NCBI GenBank assembly: GCA_902780235.1
Contig: CACZEL010000010.1
Coordinates: 1-57,535 of the forward strand
Source of the DNA: an uncultured Bacteroidales bacterium
GTDB lineage: Bacteria > Bacteroidota > Bacteroidia > Bacteroidales > Paludibacteraceae
DNA length: 57,535 bases
Direction of reading: 5' to 3'
Position 1 is the first letter of the stretch. Every line of letters starts with the position of its first letter. Below the pieces are notes generated by a model that saw nothing but the letters and a program-made list of their open reading frames with translations, did not search any database and was not told where the DNA came from. Made by a program: the position numbers and the translations under genes. Below are positions 41,201 to 50,629 of the stretch, piece by piece.

Positions 41201-43080
41201 GTCTTGAAATTCTTCTTAGGAGTAGCAGTTGAAGTTGCGCCATTAGCAGCGTAATACGAACGAACATAGAAGTCATAAGACTGACCGGGCAGTAAACCGC
41301 TAATCGTTGCTGCATTGGTATTCACCGTTGTAGGCGAAGTCCAATCTACAGGCTCGCCGGCCTCCATTACTACGTATTGATATTGGCTGATACCGACAAC
41401 GGCATCCCATGAAGCGTTAGCACCATCCGTTGTCTCACCGGAAATAATAACATTTGTCGGAGCCGTAACGGTTGCGGTAGTGAAGGATTTCTTTACGTCA
41501 TCACTCTGCTCAGTACTGCTACAGTACGAACGAACATAGAAATCAAAGGTGGTAGCAGCTGCTTGACCGGTCACGGCGTAGGTCTTATCACTTGTCGGCT
41601 CGCTCCATGCTTCAACAGAGGCACCACTTGCCACAACTGCATATTGATATTGAGCAGCAGAGCCATCCCAAGTAAAGGTAGCACCTTCGAAAGTCTCGTC
41701 TGTAGCGTTGTTCAAAGTCGGCTTCTCGCAAGAAGGAAGCGCACTAATAGTGATATCATCTATACCAGTAAAGTAACCACCATCTTCGCCTGCACCTACT
41801 TTAAGTGCTAAACGAGCACTTGCCAAATCGGCAGCAGGAATATCTGCCAAACTTTCTTCCTCCGTAGTCCAACTCGTCGAACGTGTAAATTCTTCACGCA
41901 AAGCATGGAAAGTAGTTGCATCATTCACATCTGTTACATAGCCAAGTGTCAAGTGAGAAGCCTTGATGATGTTAGAGTAATTTGCTTCTGATTTATGCGA
42001 GAATACAATTTGCAGCGTATTCAGTGGTGCCTCAAATTCTGGGAAGATAATATAACTATCATCGCTGCTACTTGAAACCACATACAAGGATTTAGTTCCT
42101 GTTTTAACATAACTACTACTATTGTTGACATAAATGCGAGGATTGGAATACTGACTCGCATTTGCTCCTAAAATTCCCCAACAACCTGGGGCTGTCGTAG
42201 AGAAACCCGTTGTATAACCCTCAAAGCCGTCTTTCCAGTCTTCTGCAGCTACAGAAATAGCACCGCATTCTGTCTGGAACGGAGTACCGGCATTCCAATC
42301 ACTTGCATCTCCTCCACCACAATCAGCCTGAACTTCGTAGTTATACGTTGTTTTGCCGGCCATTAAGCCTGTCAAATTGTGCGATTTAGTCGTTAAGCCG
42401 TTTACGTAAGTCCAATCCGAAGCAGATGCTGCTTTATAACGCAGATTCCATGCTGTCTCAGAACCTCCTTCTGCCCACGAAATTGTGGCAGTAGTTTGAC
42501 CGATATTAGAAACTGACGGCATTCCTGTTTTTGGGCATGTTACCGGGGCAATAATTGATACATCATCAAGATAAATATGTCCACCATCCTTATCAACCAC
42601 GTGGAATGCCACATAAATATTTTGACCTGCATATGCGCTCAAAGAAATCTCTTTCGCAGTACCCCACGAATTATTGATATCTACATTAGATTTGTAGGTA
42701 GCCAATATCGTTGTAAAGTTTGCTGCCTCTGGAGTTGACTCAGATACTTCTACCGTTACAGTAGAGCCTGCATAATTCTGAGAAGCCAAGTAGAATTGTA
42801 ATGTTTCGCCGGCGACAGGACTAAGTTGCGGCATAACTAAGTAGTTCTCATTTTTGGATGAATTATATTGCTTCTTGGCATAATAACTTCCTCCGTGAGG
42901 ACTTACATAACCATCACTGCTTGATCGTTGCCACACTGGAGTACCCGAAACATGAATTCTATTCCATCCATCAGGTGTGATAGATGTTTCAAAACCTTCG
43001 GTGAAAGGTGTTGTCCCCCACACATTTCCGCTGAACAGCAGTGCGGTGAGGATTAGAATTAAAGAATAAAACTTTTTCAT
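38224..43080 (-). CDS. giant secreted adhesin with alternating anchor-J and Fn3 domains and C-terminal tail
   Basis: Protein of 1618 aa with signal peptide MKKFYSLILILTALLFSGNVWG. Five anchor-J/MAM-like domains start near residues 25, 290, 645, 1015 and 1265 (TEGFETSITPDGW, DGFEGYTTGF, TFDDITSGIPACW, NEDFNSVAANNIPECW), each ending in a [YG]LDD or GIDD motif. Between them lie about six fibronectin type III modules with the recurring phrase YDFYVRSYC. A beta-rich segment at about 1415-1590 leads to the tail NNQVVIIRNGVKYTVQGQ-K-I-Q. Repeated Fn3 modules are similar enough to suggest internal duplication. Probably exported by the type IX system as an adhesin or scaffold. Confidence 0.88.
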   Translation of the reverse strand: MKKFYSLILILTALLFSGNVWGTTPFTEGFETSITPDGWNRIHVSGTPVWQRSSSDGYVSPHGGSYYAKKQYNSSKNENYLVMPQLSPVAGETLQFYLASQNYAGSTVTVEVSESTPEAANFTTILATYKSNVDINNSWGTAKEISLSAYAGQNIYVAFHVVDKDGGHIYLDDVSIIAPVTCPKTGMPSVSNIGQTTATISWAEGGSETAWNLRYKAASASDWTYVNGLTTKSHNLTGLMAGKTTYNYEVQADCGGGDASDWNAGTPFQTECGAISVAAEDWKDGFEGYTTGFSTTAPGCWGILGANASQYSNPRIYVNNSSSYVKTGTKSLYVVSSSSDDSYIIFPEFEAPLNTLQIVFSHKSEANYSNIIKASHLTLGYVTDVNDATTFHALREEFTRSTSWTTEEESLADIPAADLASARLALKVGAGEDGGYFTGIDDITISALPSCEKPTLNNATDETFEGATFTWDGSAAQYQYAVVASGASVEAWSEPTSDKTYAVTGQAAATTFDFYVRSYCSSTEQSDDVKKSFTTATVTAPTNVIISGETTDGANASWDAVVGISQYQYVVMEAGEPVDWTSPTTVNTNAATISGLLPGQSYDFYVRSYYAANGATSTATPKKNFKTTCEDISSIAAWTDGGFEESDANEVPNCWIAKTSDESNTYKPAMYVNTSYSYVRTGSKSLLMKAYDDSGEGYAIFPVISDASLSSLQLKFWQKKETAAFILKVGYLTNINDLSTFVELHTCADATAWTEEVINLSTLPNGARLAFYYFGTSSTSKYSVGIDDISFVTPPTCSKPTTLNEATDITPEGATFSWEGDADYFQYICVAGGTAEGDIDWTASTKVAKAVAPATSQAVLSGKAAGTYDFYVRSWCSESEQSEALKKSFTTATVEAPTIGTITTTNNSANASWTAPTGISYSVQYQWSINGTDWSEPTSELSAAITSLEQNTNYTFYVRSYYDATHQSAEVTKTFTTECDPIAVSAAEYAETFDDITSGIPACWKNNEGTTTTESYKWNSAASGQSGRCVRFESKENGTGKTNILASPLFELNADADLSFYVKNFKGGDYKVQIAVDGGAREDLFTDLTNIQNWTKKEAALTAYNGHTIQFFFCGTSNWSENSNGYLYLDEFKITPTACRKPASDPVVSSKDDSHATLTWTAGGTNTDYQFALVLKDEAPVWETANVVSELTKSFENLSPLTWYDFYVRTYCDELNQSEARKVTFQTDCGVYALPFNEDFNSVAANNIPECWDNAEGTSTDYYKWKGYTYGGTQGTNCVRFNSSTNDNGATNVLATPTIQLGEGNLLTFYAMNPTGGDFKVQIKEEGEAAVDLLTSGLTDLTEWTLKYVAIPAVYNNKKVQILFHATSNEGDANAYIYIDDVRVARGEAFTDTESNQSRFTTLKAAGETMDVIFNRTMLYNGDYNTLCLPFSLSAAQLAASPLANFNLKAFDFATIENEELQIAIASASSIEAGIPYFVAFQGNEANQTVQLYQDVVITADVPGNIENGDVIYQGVFNPVDLSANDKSVLFLAAGNTIYWPAQNKTVKGFRAYFNVTVGGGALHIKKGMPVRIVERAEVTTGIDNTNVENATLKFIENNQVVIIRNGVKYTVQGQKIQ

Positions 43081-43133
43081 ATATATAAATATTTAAAATT
43101 ATGCTTTTTAAGGAGCGTATATACAAAAGTGCG

Positions 43134-43164
43134 CGAAGGTACAACTTTTTTTTGACATAACCAA
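43134..43164 (-). promoter_or_regulatory. promoter of the giant adhesin unit
   Basis: Minus-strand TTG (43162-43164), 20-nt spacer, TACCTTCG (43134-43141), about 50 nt upstream of the start. The last T of the usual TTTG is replaced by C. Confidence 0.6.
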
Positions 43165-43243
43165 ATATTTTGAGCAAAATAAAACAAAAAGTTGCACTTC
43201 GGTTTGAAATGCAACATATTAAAAGAGATTACTCTAACGACGA

Positions 43244-44014
43244 TCAGTCAAAACACCATTTCACACCCACACAGGGGTTGCACATGAAGTTTTTACCGGA
43301 GAAATTATAACTGAACTCGATCTCTGTACCGATGTTCAGATTCGGGCACTTGAACCATCGCCCGACGTTGTACCATAACTGCGGTTCACTGATCATGACC
43401 CACGACTGCTGTCCGCCCGAACGCTGCCCCCAGATATCCAGGAATCCCGAGAAGCGCAGACCGGGTAGGGTGCAGAAATCATCGCACCCCCAGACAAACG
43501 TGAATTGCAGCGGTACTTTGTTTTTCGTTTGGTTTTCCGGATCCACTATGTACTTGTATAGCAGTTCCAGATTAAAAATATTCTTATAATCGGTAGTATG
43601 CAGACAGTAGTTTAGACCCACTAACGCCGCATGGTTGATCCCATACCCCCGGATATCGCCCACCATGTCTTTATACAGCCCCAAACCACCGTTGTACTCA
43701 ACCTGTAGGCTCAGGTCCTTAACCGGCGTCTGCTGCCAAAAATTAAGGCACCGGGCGATCTCCATATACGCCATGAACGGCGTGTTCTTCGGGTCGTTGG
43801 GATGAATGGCATAGTCCAGATCGATGAACATGAACGTGTTGCCCCAGTTGTCGGGATAGAACAGCTCCAGGGTCGTCGTCACGCGGCTCGAACGCTGATT
43901 CGGACACGCCGTACCCATACTACCGAAATCGTAGTACAGCTGCAAGTTCGTACCTGCCTGCGCACTAAGCGCAAGCAGGCAGAACATTGCTACTGTCGTG
44001 AATTTTCCTTTCAC
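43244..44014 (-). CDS. DUF5020 family outer-membrane protein
   Basis: Protein of 256 aa with signal peptide (MKGKFTTVAMFCLLALSAQA) and alternating aromatic/polar beta-strands (LQLYYDFG, FIDLDYAI, LSLQVEYNGGLGLY, FNLELLYKY, LQFTFVWG) ending in an aromatic C-terminal residue region (GVKWCFD), typical of a small beta-barrel. DUF5020 proteins resemble Tsx-type nucleoside channels in my recollection; this is not certain. It is the last gene of the S1/P1 nuclease operon, 3 nt after the OB-fold gene, which would suit a nucleoside pore. Confidence 0.8.
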   Translation of the reverse strand: MKGKFTTVAMFCLLALSAQAGTNLQLYYDFGSMGTACPNQRSSRVTTTLELFYPDNWGNTFMFIDLDYAIHPNDPKNTPFMAYMEIARCLNFWQQTPVKDLSLQVEYNGGLGLYKDMVGDIRGYGINHAALVGLNYCLHTTDYKNIFNLELLYKYIVDPENQTKNKVPLQFTFVWGCDDFCTLPGLRFSGFLDIWGQRSGGQQSWVMISEPQLWYNVGRWFKCPNLNIGTEIEFSYNFSGKNFMCNPCVGVKWCFD

Positions 44015-44017
44015 TGA

Positions 44018-45190
44018 TTATTTAACTTGTGTACCAAGCGTATTGAACATCTTGTTGTCGCGGATGATATAAACAACACCATCTACAACCACTTTCTGTG
44101 CTTTTTCGGTCAGCACGATATTCTCAATACCAAGAGGATTGTAGAAGAACAATTTTCCTTCAGAAATCTCAATCAGGTCAACCTCCGGCTTCTCATTGGT
44201 AGCTGCTTTGTAGTAATGATACAATTTACCCATTACATAAACTTTCGTGCCCACAGGAACATCTTGTGTGGTAGAAACTTTATATGCCTCGAAGTCATAA
44301 GTCGGGTTCTCCATATCGTCGCACATGTAAAAGGACATGTTTTGTGATGCCTCAGAGAATGCAAAAGCAATACTATCTGCATAACCTTCAACTACATAGA
44401 TATCAATGGAGGTTTTTCCTTGCGCGAGTTCTCTACCGGCTGCAACGGCCTGAGCAACATTAACCAGCAATGTATCCACTACGACCTGACCCTTCTCAAG
44501 AACCTTAGCAGAACCGCTTACGAGTTCAATCGTGGTTCCGTATTTCTGTATTTTACCGATAACAAACACTCTGTCTCCTACTTCTGCTGCACTGTTGTCC
44601 TCCATTACGACGTTGTATGCTTGGAGTTCTTTCTCGTTTGTTTCACATACCATCCAGAAACTCTCTTGACCGTACTCGTTCATTTCTGTTTTAACGGATG
44701 ATACAACTGCTTCAACGGTGAAATAGTCACTAGTTTTCTCTTGGTCATTCAGCGATTCGCCCTCTTCGATAACCTCACAAACATTGCTCGGAATGGTATC
44801 AATATTAATAGTTACACGTTCAATAATAACGTCCACATCACCGTTTTTGAATTGTGCGCCGCCGTTGTAATTAGCAATAAGACCTTTTACTTTGACCTTA
44901 TCACCTACATTGAGAGCAGCTTCGCCTGCTGGCATATTGGCGTAATAGCAGTGAAATGTTTCTACCGAACCTTTGACATCGTCCATACTGAAACGTTGTT
45001 GTCCGCGGCTGATACCACTATAATCTTTGGTTACATAACCGATAACAGCAACAGAGTCGGTAGCTGTTTCGCCAGACTGAAGATTGTCGAGTGCGTACTG
45101 TTTTGCTTGTGCGCAAGTCATTTCAGGCAGGTCAGCATTGATGTTGATGGCAGCAACAAGGGCTGCGCAAAAAAGAAAGATTTTTTTCAT
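44018..45190 (-). CDS. secreted protein with three OB-fold-like repeats and C-terminal tail
   Basis: Protein of 390 aa, signal peptide 1-19. Three similar OB-fold-like blocks at about 45-125 (VIGYVTKDYSG, LNVGDKVKVKGLIANY), 155-235 (AVVSSVKTEMNEYG, AEVGDRVFVIGKIQKYG) and 265-350 (VVEGYADSIAFAF, PVGTKVYVMGKLYHYY). The end carries the tail VDGVVYIIRDNKMFNTLG-T-Q-V-K, so it is probably secreted or surface-attached through the type IX route. OB folds commonly bind oligonucleotides or oligosaccharides; the neighbouring nuclease and TonB receptor favour nucleic acid, as inference. Confidence 0.8.
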   Translation of the reverse strand: MKKIFLFCAALVAAININADLPEMTCAQAKQYALDNLQSGETATDSVAVIGYVTKDYSGISRGQQRFSMDDVKGSVETFHCYYANMPAGEAALNVGDKVKVKGLIANYNGGAQFKNGDVDVIIERVTINIDTIPSNVCEVIEEGESLNDQEKTSDYFTVEAVVSSVKTEMNEYGQESFWMVCETNEKELQAYNVVMEDNSAAEVGDRVFVIGKIQKYGTTIELVSGSAKVLEKGQVVVDTLLVNVAQAVAAGRELAQGKTSIDIYVVEGYADSIAFAFSEASQNMSFYMCDDMENPTYDFEAYKVSTTQDVPVGTKVYVMGKLYHYYKAATNEKPEVDLIEISEGKLFFYNPLGIENIVLTEKAQKVVVDGVVYIIRDNKMFNTLGTQVK

Positions 45191-45236
45191 AACTCTTTTA
45201 ATTAGAAGTTAAAATTAATAAATGGTTGTATATTTA

Positions 45237-47027
45237 TTATTCGCCCCCTTCTTCAGCCGGTTCGGCTACCAGAAGGTTCTGAATTTCCCAAGTAGGAGCG
45301 GACGGAACATCAATACCATCGATATCGGTGTTGTACTGGAAGCCCAGCACGATTGTCTTACCGTTGTATTCGCTCATGTCATACACGCCTGCTGAACGGA
45401 AGATCCAGTTGCTGCCGTCAGGCAACTCAACATTCCAATCGATATGCTTCCATACCGTGGTCGTCACGTCGCCCGTGTAGTCGTCCGTTACCCAAATATT
45501 CAGCCATTTCGGGTTGTCGATCACGTTACCGTATCGTACCGCGTGATCGAAAGTCAATTGCGGTTGAACGCTCTTTTTCATTTTGATCTTCGGCGAGATC
45601 AACCAGTCCTCTACACGGTGATTGGTTCCGCTTACATAAGCCGAGGCCGTCATACCGTACAGCGCCTGATAACGCCATACATAACTCAGACCGTCCAACT
45701 GTACGTGCTGAATCGTGAACTTACCCGGACCTTCGCCGACGAACTTCGCCTGCAGATAGGTCGAGATATTCGGGATCCATTTGTTGTTCTTCACCTCAAA
45801 TGACATGACATCCTCGATATAACCGGTCGTCAGCACGAAATCCGTTCCGTCGAAGATCCATTCGTCAGCGGTAGCACCGTTCTTACCCATGTAAGCCACC
45901 AGGTAGATCTCTTTCTCCTTCGGATACGGGAACGCACCTTGCAGGTACTTCAGGATGATGTTCATGTCTGTGATAGTGGTCTCGCCGGCAGCGTCATATA
46001 CCGTTTGCGGCAAAGCAAAACCAGCTTTCAACTCTTCGTTCTCATAGAGTGCCCATCCGTTTTCTGTCAATTGGTAAATCTCATTAATGGTCTCAAATTT
46101 GCGTGCTTGTTTAGCGCGTTTCGGGGCGCCGTTGGCATTTGCCGGCGTATGACGTACATAAACGGCATCCAGAATCTGCGGTTCTTCGTTTACTTCGGAA
46201 TAACGACCGATCAGCACGATCGAATCGCCTTGCTGGATACCTTTATCTTTCCAAACCTTATTGCCATCTTCGTTGGTTAGACCGTAAACATAGATGCTTT
46301 CAGCACCGTCTTCCATGTAGAAACGACCATAAGTCGTTGATTTGACTTCACCTACCAAACCATGAATCATATGCCGTTTATCGTCCGGGTAAACCAACAG
46401 ATCGCTCAGGTTAAGTTCGTACGGCAGGAAGTCCGACAACTCCGACGAATCGGGTTCTTCTTCGGTGAAGGTGTAACTAATTAGGGCAATCTTGCCCACA
46501 GTAGCCGTTGTTAGTTTAGCAGCAAGGAAGTCCGGAAGTTTCGGATAGGTGGATGGAGTTACGTAGTTTGCACCGCGTTTCTGCCACAATAACTCGTAGT
46601 CATCGATGGTCATTGTAAAGCCTTGTGCACCTGCAAATTCTTGTACGCGATCAGACTTGCCTTCGCGCATGGTGTACGTCAGATCGCAGGTTGTGCCGTT
46701 ATCCAGATAGGGGAAGGTCGCGTCCATGAATGCCGGAACATACATGTCTGCGGAAGCCGTCTCCGTGAACGCTTTCTCCGTCGCAATCGCCTTCAACTCC
46801 TTATACGCTGTCGAATCCACCGGATCCAACGCCAGCGCCTTCTCGATATTCTCCGGATAATTGGAGATCAACTTATAGTCATTGTCCGTCAGCACATACG
46901 TCATGCCCGTACGAACATCCAGGACCGGCGCATCGCCGTTATCCAGCATGTGCTTGTCGAAATAGTCCGTACATGCCGTCAGACCAACTGCCATGATGGC
47001 TATTGTAAAAATATATCTTGTTTTCAT
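45237..47027 (-). CDS. OB-fold/anchor-J surface lipoprotein partnered with a TonB receptor
   Basis: Lipoprotein of 596 aa with lipobox Cys at 19 (AVGLTAC). Residues about 205-290 form an OB-fold-like block (MIHGLVGEVKSTTYGRFYME, QGDSIVLIGRYSEVNEEPQI); residues about 430-590 resemble an anchor-J domain (WLISPKIKMKK, PQLTFDHAVRYG). It starts 6 nt after the TonB receptor stop, the usual position of a surface-exposed substrate-binding partner, in the manner of SusD but without SusD features. Similar proteins (DUF5689-like) occur with receptors and nucleases in Bacteroidota, as I recall. Confidence 0.78.
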   Translation of the reverse strand: MKTRYIFTIAIMAVGLTACTDYFDKHMLDNGDAPVLDVRTGMTYVLTDNDYKLISNYPENIEKALALDPVDSTAYKELKAIATEKAFTETASADMYVPAFMDATFPYLDNGTTCDLTYTMREGKSDRVQEFAGAQGFTMTIDDYELLWQKRGANYVTPSTYPKLPDFLAAKLTTATVGKIALISYTFTEEEPDSSELSDFLPYELNLSDLLVYPDDKRHMIHGLVGEVKSTTYGRFYMEDGAESIYVYGLTNEDGNKVWKDKGIQQGDSIVLIGRYSEVNEEPQILDAVYVRHTPANANGAPKRAKQARKFETINEIYQLTENGWALYENEELKAGFALPQTVYDAAGETTITDMNIILKYLQGAFPYPKEKEIYLVAYMGKNGATADEWIFDGTDFVLTTGYIEDVMSFEVKNNKWIPNISTYLQAKFVGEGPGKFTIQHVQLDGLSYVWRYQALYGMTASAYVSGTNHRVEDWLISPKIKMKKSVQPQLTFDHAVRYGNVIDNPKWLNIWVTDDYTGDVTTTVWKHIDWNVELPDGSNWIFRSAGVYDMSEYNGKTIVLGFQYNTDIDGIDVPSAPTWEIQNLLVAEPAEEGGE

Positions 47028-47033
47028 AGCTGT

Positions 47034-49790
47034 TTAAAAATTCAATTTGAGACGTATATTCCATTGTCTTCCCTTGTTGTAGAAGAAGTAGATATTGTCC
47101 TTCGTGTTCTCCGCGATCGTCTGCGTCACGGTCGATGCCGACCATGCTTTCTCGATATGATGCTGATCCAGCACGTTCGTCACGTTCGCCGAAAGGGTAG
47201 CACGGACAGCGCCGATCTCGAATGAGTAGCTGGCGCGTGCATCCAGCGTGCCGCCGATCGGGCAACGGTACGGCTCTACGATATACACCGTCTTGCCTAT
47301 ACTCAAGTTACCGCCGTTGAACGAGTAGTAACTGTAGTTACGGTCATACAGCGTATATTCGCCGCCGATACGGAAGCCCTTGAACGGGTTGAATAGCACG
47401 CCGAAGTTAGCCGTCGTCTGTGCCTGACCACCTACGCGGATGCCTTCCAGATTGACTTTCGCCCACGCATGCTCTTTGCCTTCGTCCGTGCAGTACGGTG
47501 TCGTCACCGTTCCGTCACGCGTGATGGCATTGCCGTGGTCGTCGTACAGATAACCGATCACGTCTTTTCCTTTCCATTTCCAGTCGCCCAACGATACCAT
47601 CGCGTTCAACTCCAACCATTTGGTCGGACGCGCTTTAATCTCCAACTCCAGACCCATGTGCTCGGCGCCTACGCCCGTCATGTTGATGAATGCTTTCTCG
47701 CCCTGACGGATATCCGTGGAAGTGTTCATCGTCTTGTCGATCCAGCGGGTGTAATAGCCGTTGAACGCAATGTTCATGTATTGGTTGTGGAATCCGTAAC
47801 CTAACTCCACCGACGCGATCTGCTCGTTGCGCGCATAGCGGTTGATGGCATGTGAGGTGTTCGAGTTAGCATAAGCCGCTTGGAACTTCGGCGCACGGGA
47901 GATATAACCTGCATTGACGAACACGTTATGGTTCGGCGTGATATTGTAGTTGGCACCACCCTTGATCGTTCCGCCTAAGAAACCGATTACGTCCGATTTG
48001 CGGTGCTCTTCGTCGTAGTACATCCGGTCCTCACGCCAGTAGTCGCAGTAACTGATCGACCCGTTCACGAACGCCGACAGACCGTTTTTGACGTACTCCA
48101 ACGTACCGAACACACCCTCTTGCATCACGTGACCCGTGTAATCGCGATAGACCACGTCGCCTACGTTCAGCTTCTCATTCACCCATTTCGGGTCGTTGCG
48201 GTGGATATTGTTCTTCGGATCCAATCCGGCGCGCGTACCGTCGATGAAGTACGAGCCGTTCAGCAGATCCGAGATGACTGCGCTGTGGATACCTTGGTAG
48301 TAACGCAAGTCGATACCTGCCGTCAACTCCAGCATACCCTGCAGGAACTTGTTGTTGTAGGTCGAAACGAGTCCTACCCAGTTGTGGTCATTGCGGTTTT
48401 CCGCCAGCACGTATTTGGAGCCCGTCGTAGAAGCGGCATTGATGGACTCGATGGCTGCGAAATCGAACGAACCGTCCGCACGACGGAAATCGGTCGTTAA
48501 CTTACCGTTGTTCGCGCCTCGGATGTCGTTGTAACTCGCGCTACGCTCAACGCCGTCCGGACCGATATAGGTGCTGTAATAGCTGGCCTCCGCCGTCATA
48601 CCGTAACCACGACCGATTGATACGTACGCTGCTGTGGACAGGGACGACTTGTAGTCGATCTGCCATACGTGGTTCAGCGATATATGCGGTTTGTGGTAAC
48701 TGTTGTAGTTGGTACCTTTCTGTTTGCCTTGGCTGTTGTAGCCGTACGCGGCATTGTAGGTGCGGTAGTCACGACCATCGGTCATGTATTTCTTTACGTT
48801 GTTCCATTCCTCCAGCGTCAATGCGCCCGAACTGCCCGAAGGACGTTGCCAGTGCCATTGAGGAGCACCGAAGCCCGTCAGACTCAACTGATGCTTGTCG
48901 TTAATACGCTTCGAGATGTTCGCGAAATAGCTGTAGCCGCTATAACTCGTTCCTTGGATATAACCGTCGCCCCAGGTCTTCGTACCTAATACCGTGATCG
49001 CCCAGCCGCTCTTGCGCAGACCCGTGCTCACGGAGAACGCGATCTTGTTGGCATTGTCGTTACCCAGCGAGTACATGATCATACCGCCTTTCTTCGCGTC
49101 AATACCTTTGGTCACGATGTTGATCGTACCGCCCACCGTCGGAGCTGACAGTTTGGCAGCACCCATACCGCGTTGCGTCTGCATCACGCTCGTCACGTCG
49201 CTCAGGCCCTGCCAGTTGGACCAATACACCGTACCGCCTTCCATGTCGTTCATCGGCACACCGTTGATCATCGTCGCTACGTTCGTGTTGTCGAATCCGC
49301 GCATCCAGATCTCGGAGTCACCCCAACCGCCACCTTGACCGTTGGCATGCACACCCGGCGTGTTCTTCAGAATCTCAGGAAACTCCTGACCACCCAGACG
49401 CTCCTCGATATCCAGCGCCATCACTTGGCTCACCGCTACCGGAGTCATCTGAGTGCGTGCCATCTGACCCGTGATCGTCACGTCTTCCAACGCGATCGCC
49501 TCCGGTGCCAAACGAATGATACCTAAATCACCACGGCGCGTCACCTTCATCTCCTTCGTTACGTAACCTACGTACGAGAACTGCAATTTCGCACCTTCCT
49601 GAATCGTGATCGTGAAATTACCGTCCAGGTCCGTGATGATTCCGTTCGTCGTGCCTTCCTCCAAGATCGATACGCCGATCAGCGTCTCCATCGTCTTGTC
49701 GTCCAGCACGCTTCCTGTTACTTTGATCGTCTCCGCATACAGACTAATACCTACGGAGAGACACATCAACAATGAGCAAATTTTTCTCAT
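47034..49790 (-). CDS. TonB-dependent outer-membrane receptor
   Basis: Outer-membrane active transporter of 918 aa. Signal peptide 1-18; carboxypeptidase-D-like beta-sandwich at about 20-105 (VTGSVLDDKTMETLIGVSI); plug domain about 120-235 (VLDQ-free form, with NTPGVHANGQGGGWGDSEIW and INGVPMNDMEGGTVYW); then the beta-barrel to a C-terminal aromatic Phe (WNIRLKLNF). It sits between the S1/P1 nuclease and an OB-fold lipoprotein with gaps of 17 and 6 nt. Substrate is not visible in the sequence; the neighbours point to oligonucleotides or nucleosides. Confidence 0.94.
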   Translation of the reverse strand: MRKICSLLMCLSVGISLYAETIKVTGSVLDDKTMETLIGVSILEEGTTNGIITDLDGNFTITIQEGAKLQFSYVGYVTKEMKVTRRGDLGIIRLAPEAIALEDVTITGQMARTQMTPVAVSQVMALDIEERLGGQEFPEILKNTPGVHANGQGGGWGDSEIWMRGFDNTNVATMINGVPMNDMEGGTVYWSNWQGLSDVTSVMQTQRGMGAAKLSAPTVGGTINIVTKGIDAKKGGMIMYSLGNDNANKIAFSVSTGLRKSGWAITVLGTKTWGDGYIQGTSYSGYSYFANISKRINDKHQLSLTGFGAPQWHWQRPSGSSGALTLEEWNNVKKYMTDGRDYRTYNAAYGYNSQGKQKGTNYNSYHKPHISLNHVWQIDYKSSLSTAAYVSIGRGYGMTAEASYYSTYIGPDGVERSASYNDIRGANNGKLTTDFRRADGSFDFAAIESINAASTTGSKYVLAENRNDHNWVGLVSTYNNKFLQGMLELTAGIDLRYYQGIHSAVISDLLNGSYFIDGTRAGLDPKNNIHRNDPKWVNEKLNVGDVVYRDYTGHVMQEGVFGTLEYVKNGLSAFVNGSISYCDYWREDRMYYDEEHRKSDVIGFLGGTIKGGANYNITPNHNVFVNAGYISRAPKFQAAYANSNTSHAINRYARNEQIASVELGYGFHNQYMNIAFNGYYTRWIDKTMNTSTDIRQGEKAFINMTGVGAEHMGLELEIKARPTKWLELNAMVSLGDWKWKGKDVIGYLYDDHGNAITRDGTVTTPYCTDEGKEHAWAKVNLEGIRVGGQAQTTANFGVLFNPFKGFRIGGEYTLYDRNYSYYSFNGGNLSIGKTVYIVEPYRCPIGGTLDARASYSFEIGAVRATLSANVTNVLDQHHIEKAWSASTVTQTIAENTKDNIYFFYNKGRQWNIRLKLNF

Positions 49791-49807
49791 AAAAAAGTGA
49801 TTGTTTG

Positions 49808-50605
49808 TTATTTAAAAATGCTGTTAAGCAGTTTGGCCAAACGAATGCCGGCTATATAGAGTTGCTTCTCGCAGTCCGCATGCCAGCGATAGATATAATG
49901 GTACGTGTTTCCGTCCCAATTCTCCTGATACGCGTAGATCGCTTCTGTCAGATGGTACGTCTGCAGCAACAACTCCTCATCCGTTGCCGCCTCAATCGCC
50001 TTGCGCTCTTTGCCGTACATGTCTTCGATCATCTGCGCATACTCCGTATAAGAATATCCCTGCGAATCAATCAATTTCGTGTCCCAAACCGAGTGCAGGT
50101 TCGTGTGATTGGAAAACCATTTCATCTTCACCGCATTGCCGCCCTTGTCATCCATGTGCGCCATATGCATCGGGCAGTACCTGTCCCCGCTCAAATGAAT
50201 AATGAACCGCAAGGTATGCTCTTTCACCTTTAACCTTTCACCTTTCACCTCGAGTACGAGCGAATCGAGCGCACGAAAGAGATTTCCGCCTTCGGCAGGG
50301 TAGTGGATGAGCGCGTCGGCTACCAAGCTGTCACTCATTCCACCGGCAAAGTCCTGATAGTGCCAGCCGTCTTTGATACTCTGCTTGTAGATCGTGTCGC
50401 TCTTGATCTCATCCGGCCAGTTTGCCCAGTAGATGATCCCTCGGTTGCCGAGGATGGCGTCCACGCTCTTCTGCGTTTTCTTACTCAAATGGTCATACGC
50501 GATCTTCGCAATGATACGATGACCCTCCTGTCCCCAAGAGAGGGCAGGTAAGGAGTATGCGCACGCGCATACACATGCAATAATAAGGAGAATTGTTCGT
50601 TTCAT
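49808..50605 (-). CDS. secreted S1/P1-type nuclease
   Basis: Zinc-dependent nuclease or 3'-nucleotidase degrading single-stranded DNA and RNA outside the cytoplasm. From ATG 50605 (MKRTILLIIACVCACAYS; the in-frame codon at 50632 lies in the promoter) it is 265 aa. The mature protein would start at Trp in SWGQEGHRI, the N-terminal zinc ligand of the family. Other ligands: WANWPDEIK, GWHYQDF, LRFIIHLSGDRYCPMHMAH and NLHSVWDTKLI. A TTTCACC heptad tract adds GERLKVKEH just before the H-x3-D helix. First gene of a five-gene operon. Confidence 0.92.
   Translation of the reverse strand: MKRTILLIIACVCACAYSLPALSWGQEGHRIIAKIAYDHLSKKTQKSVDAILGNRGIIYWANWPDEIKSDTIYKQSIKDGWHYQDFAGGMSDSLVADALIHYPAEGGNLFRALDSLVLEVKGERLKVKEHTLRFIIHLSGDRYCPMHMAHMDDKGGNAVKMKWFSNHTNLHSVWDTKLIDSQGYSYTEYAQMIEDMYGKERKAIEAATDEELLLQTYHLTEAIYAYQENWDGNTYHYIYRWHADCEKQLYIAGIRLAKLLNSIFK
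50221..50250 (-). repeat. in-frame heptad tract in the S1/P1 nuclease gene, CTTTCAC/CTTTAAC family
   Basis: Words CTTTCAC, CTTTAAC, CTTTCAC, CTTTCAC encode VKGERLKVKEH, in front of the zinc-binding IIHLSGD segment. Confidence 0.82.
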
Positions 50606-50629
50606 AGACTTATGAACCAAAATCCGCTG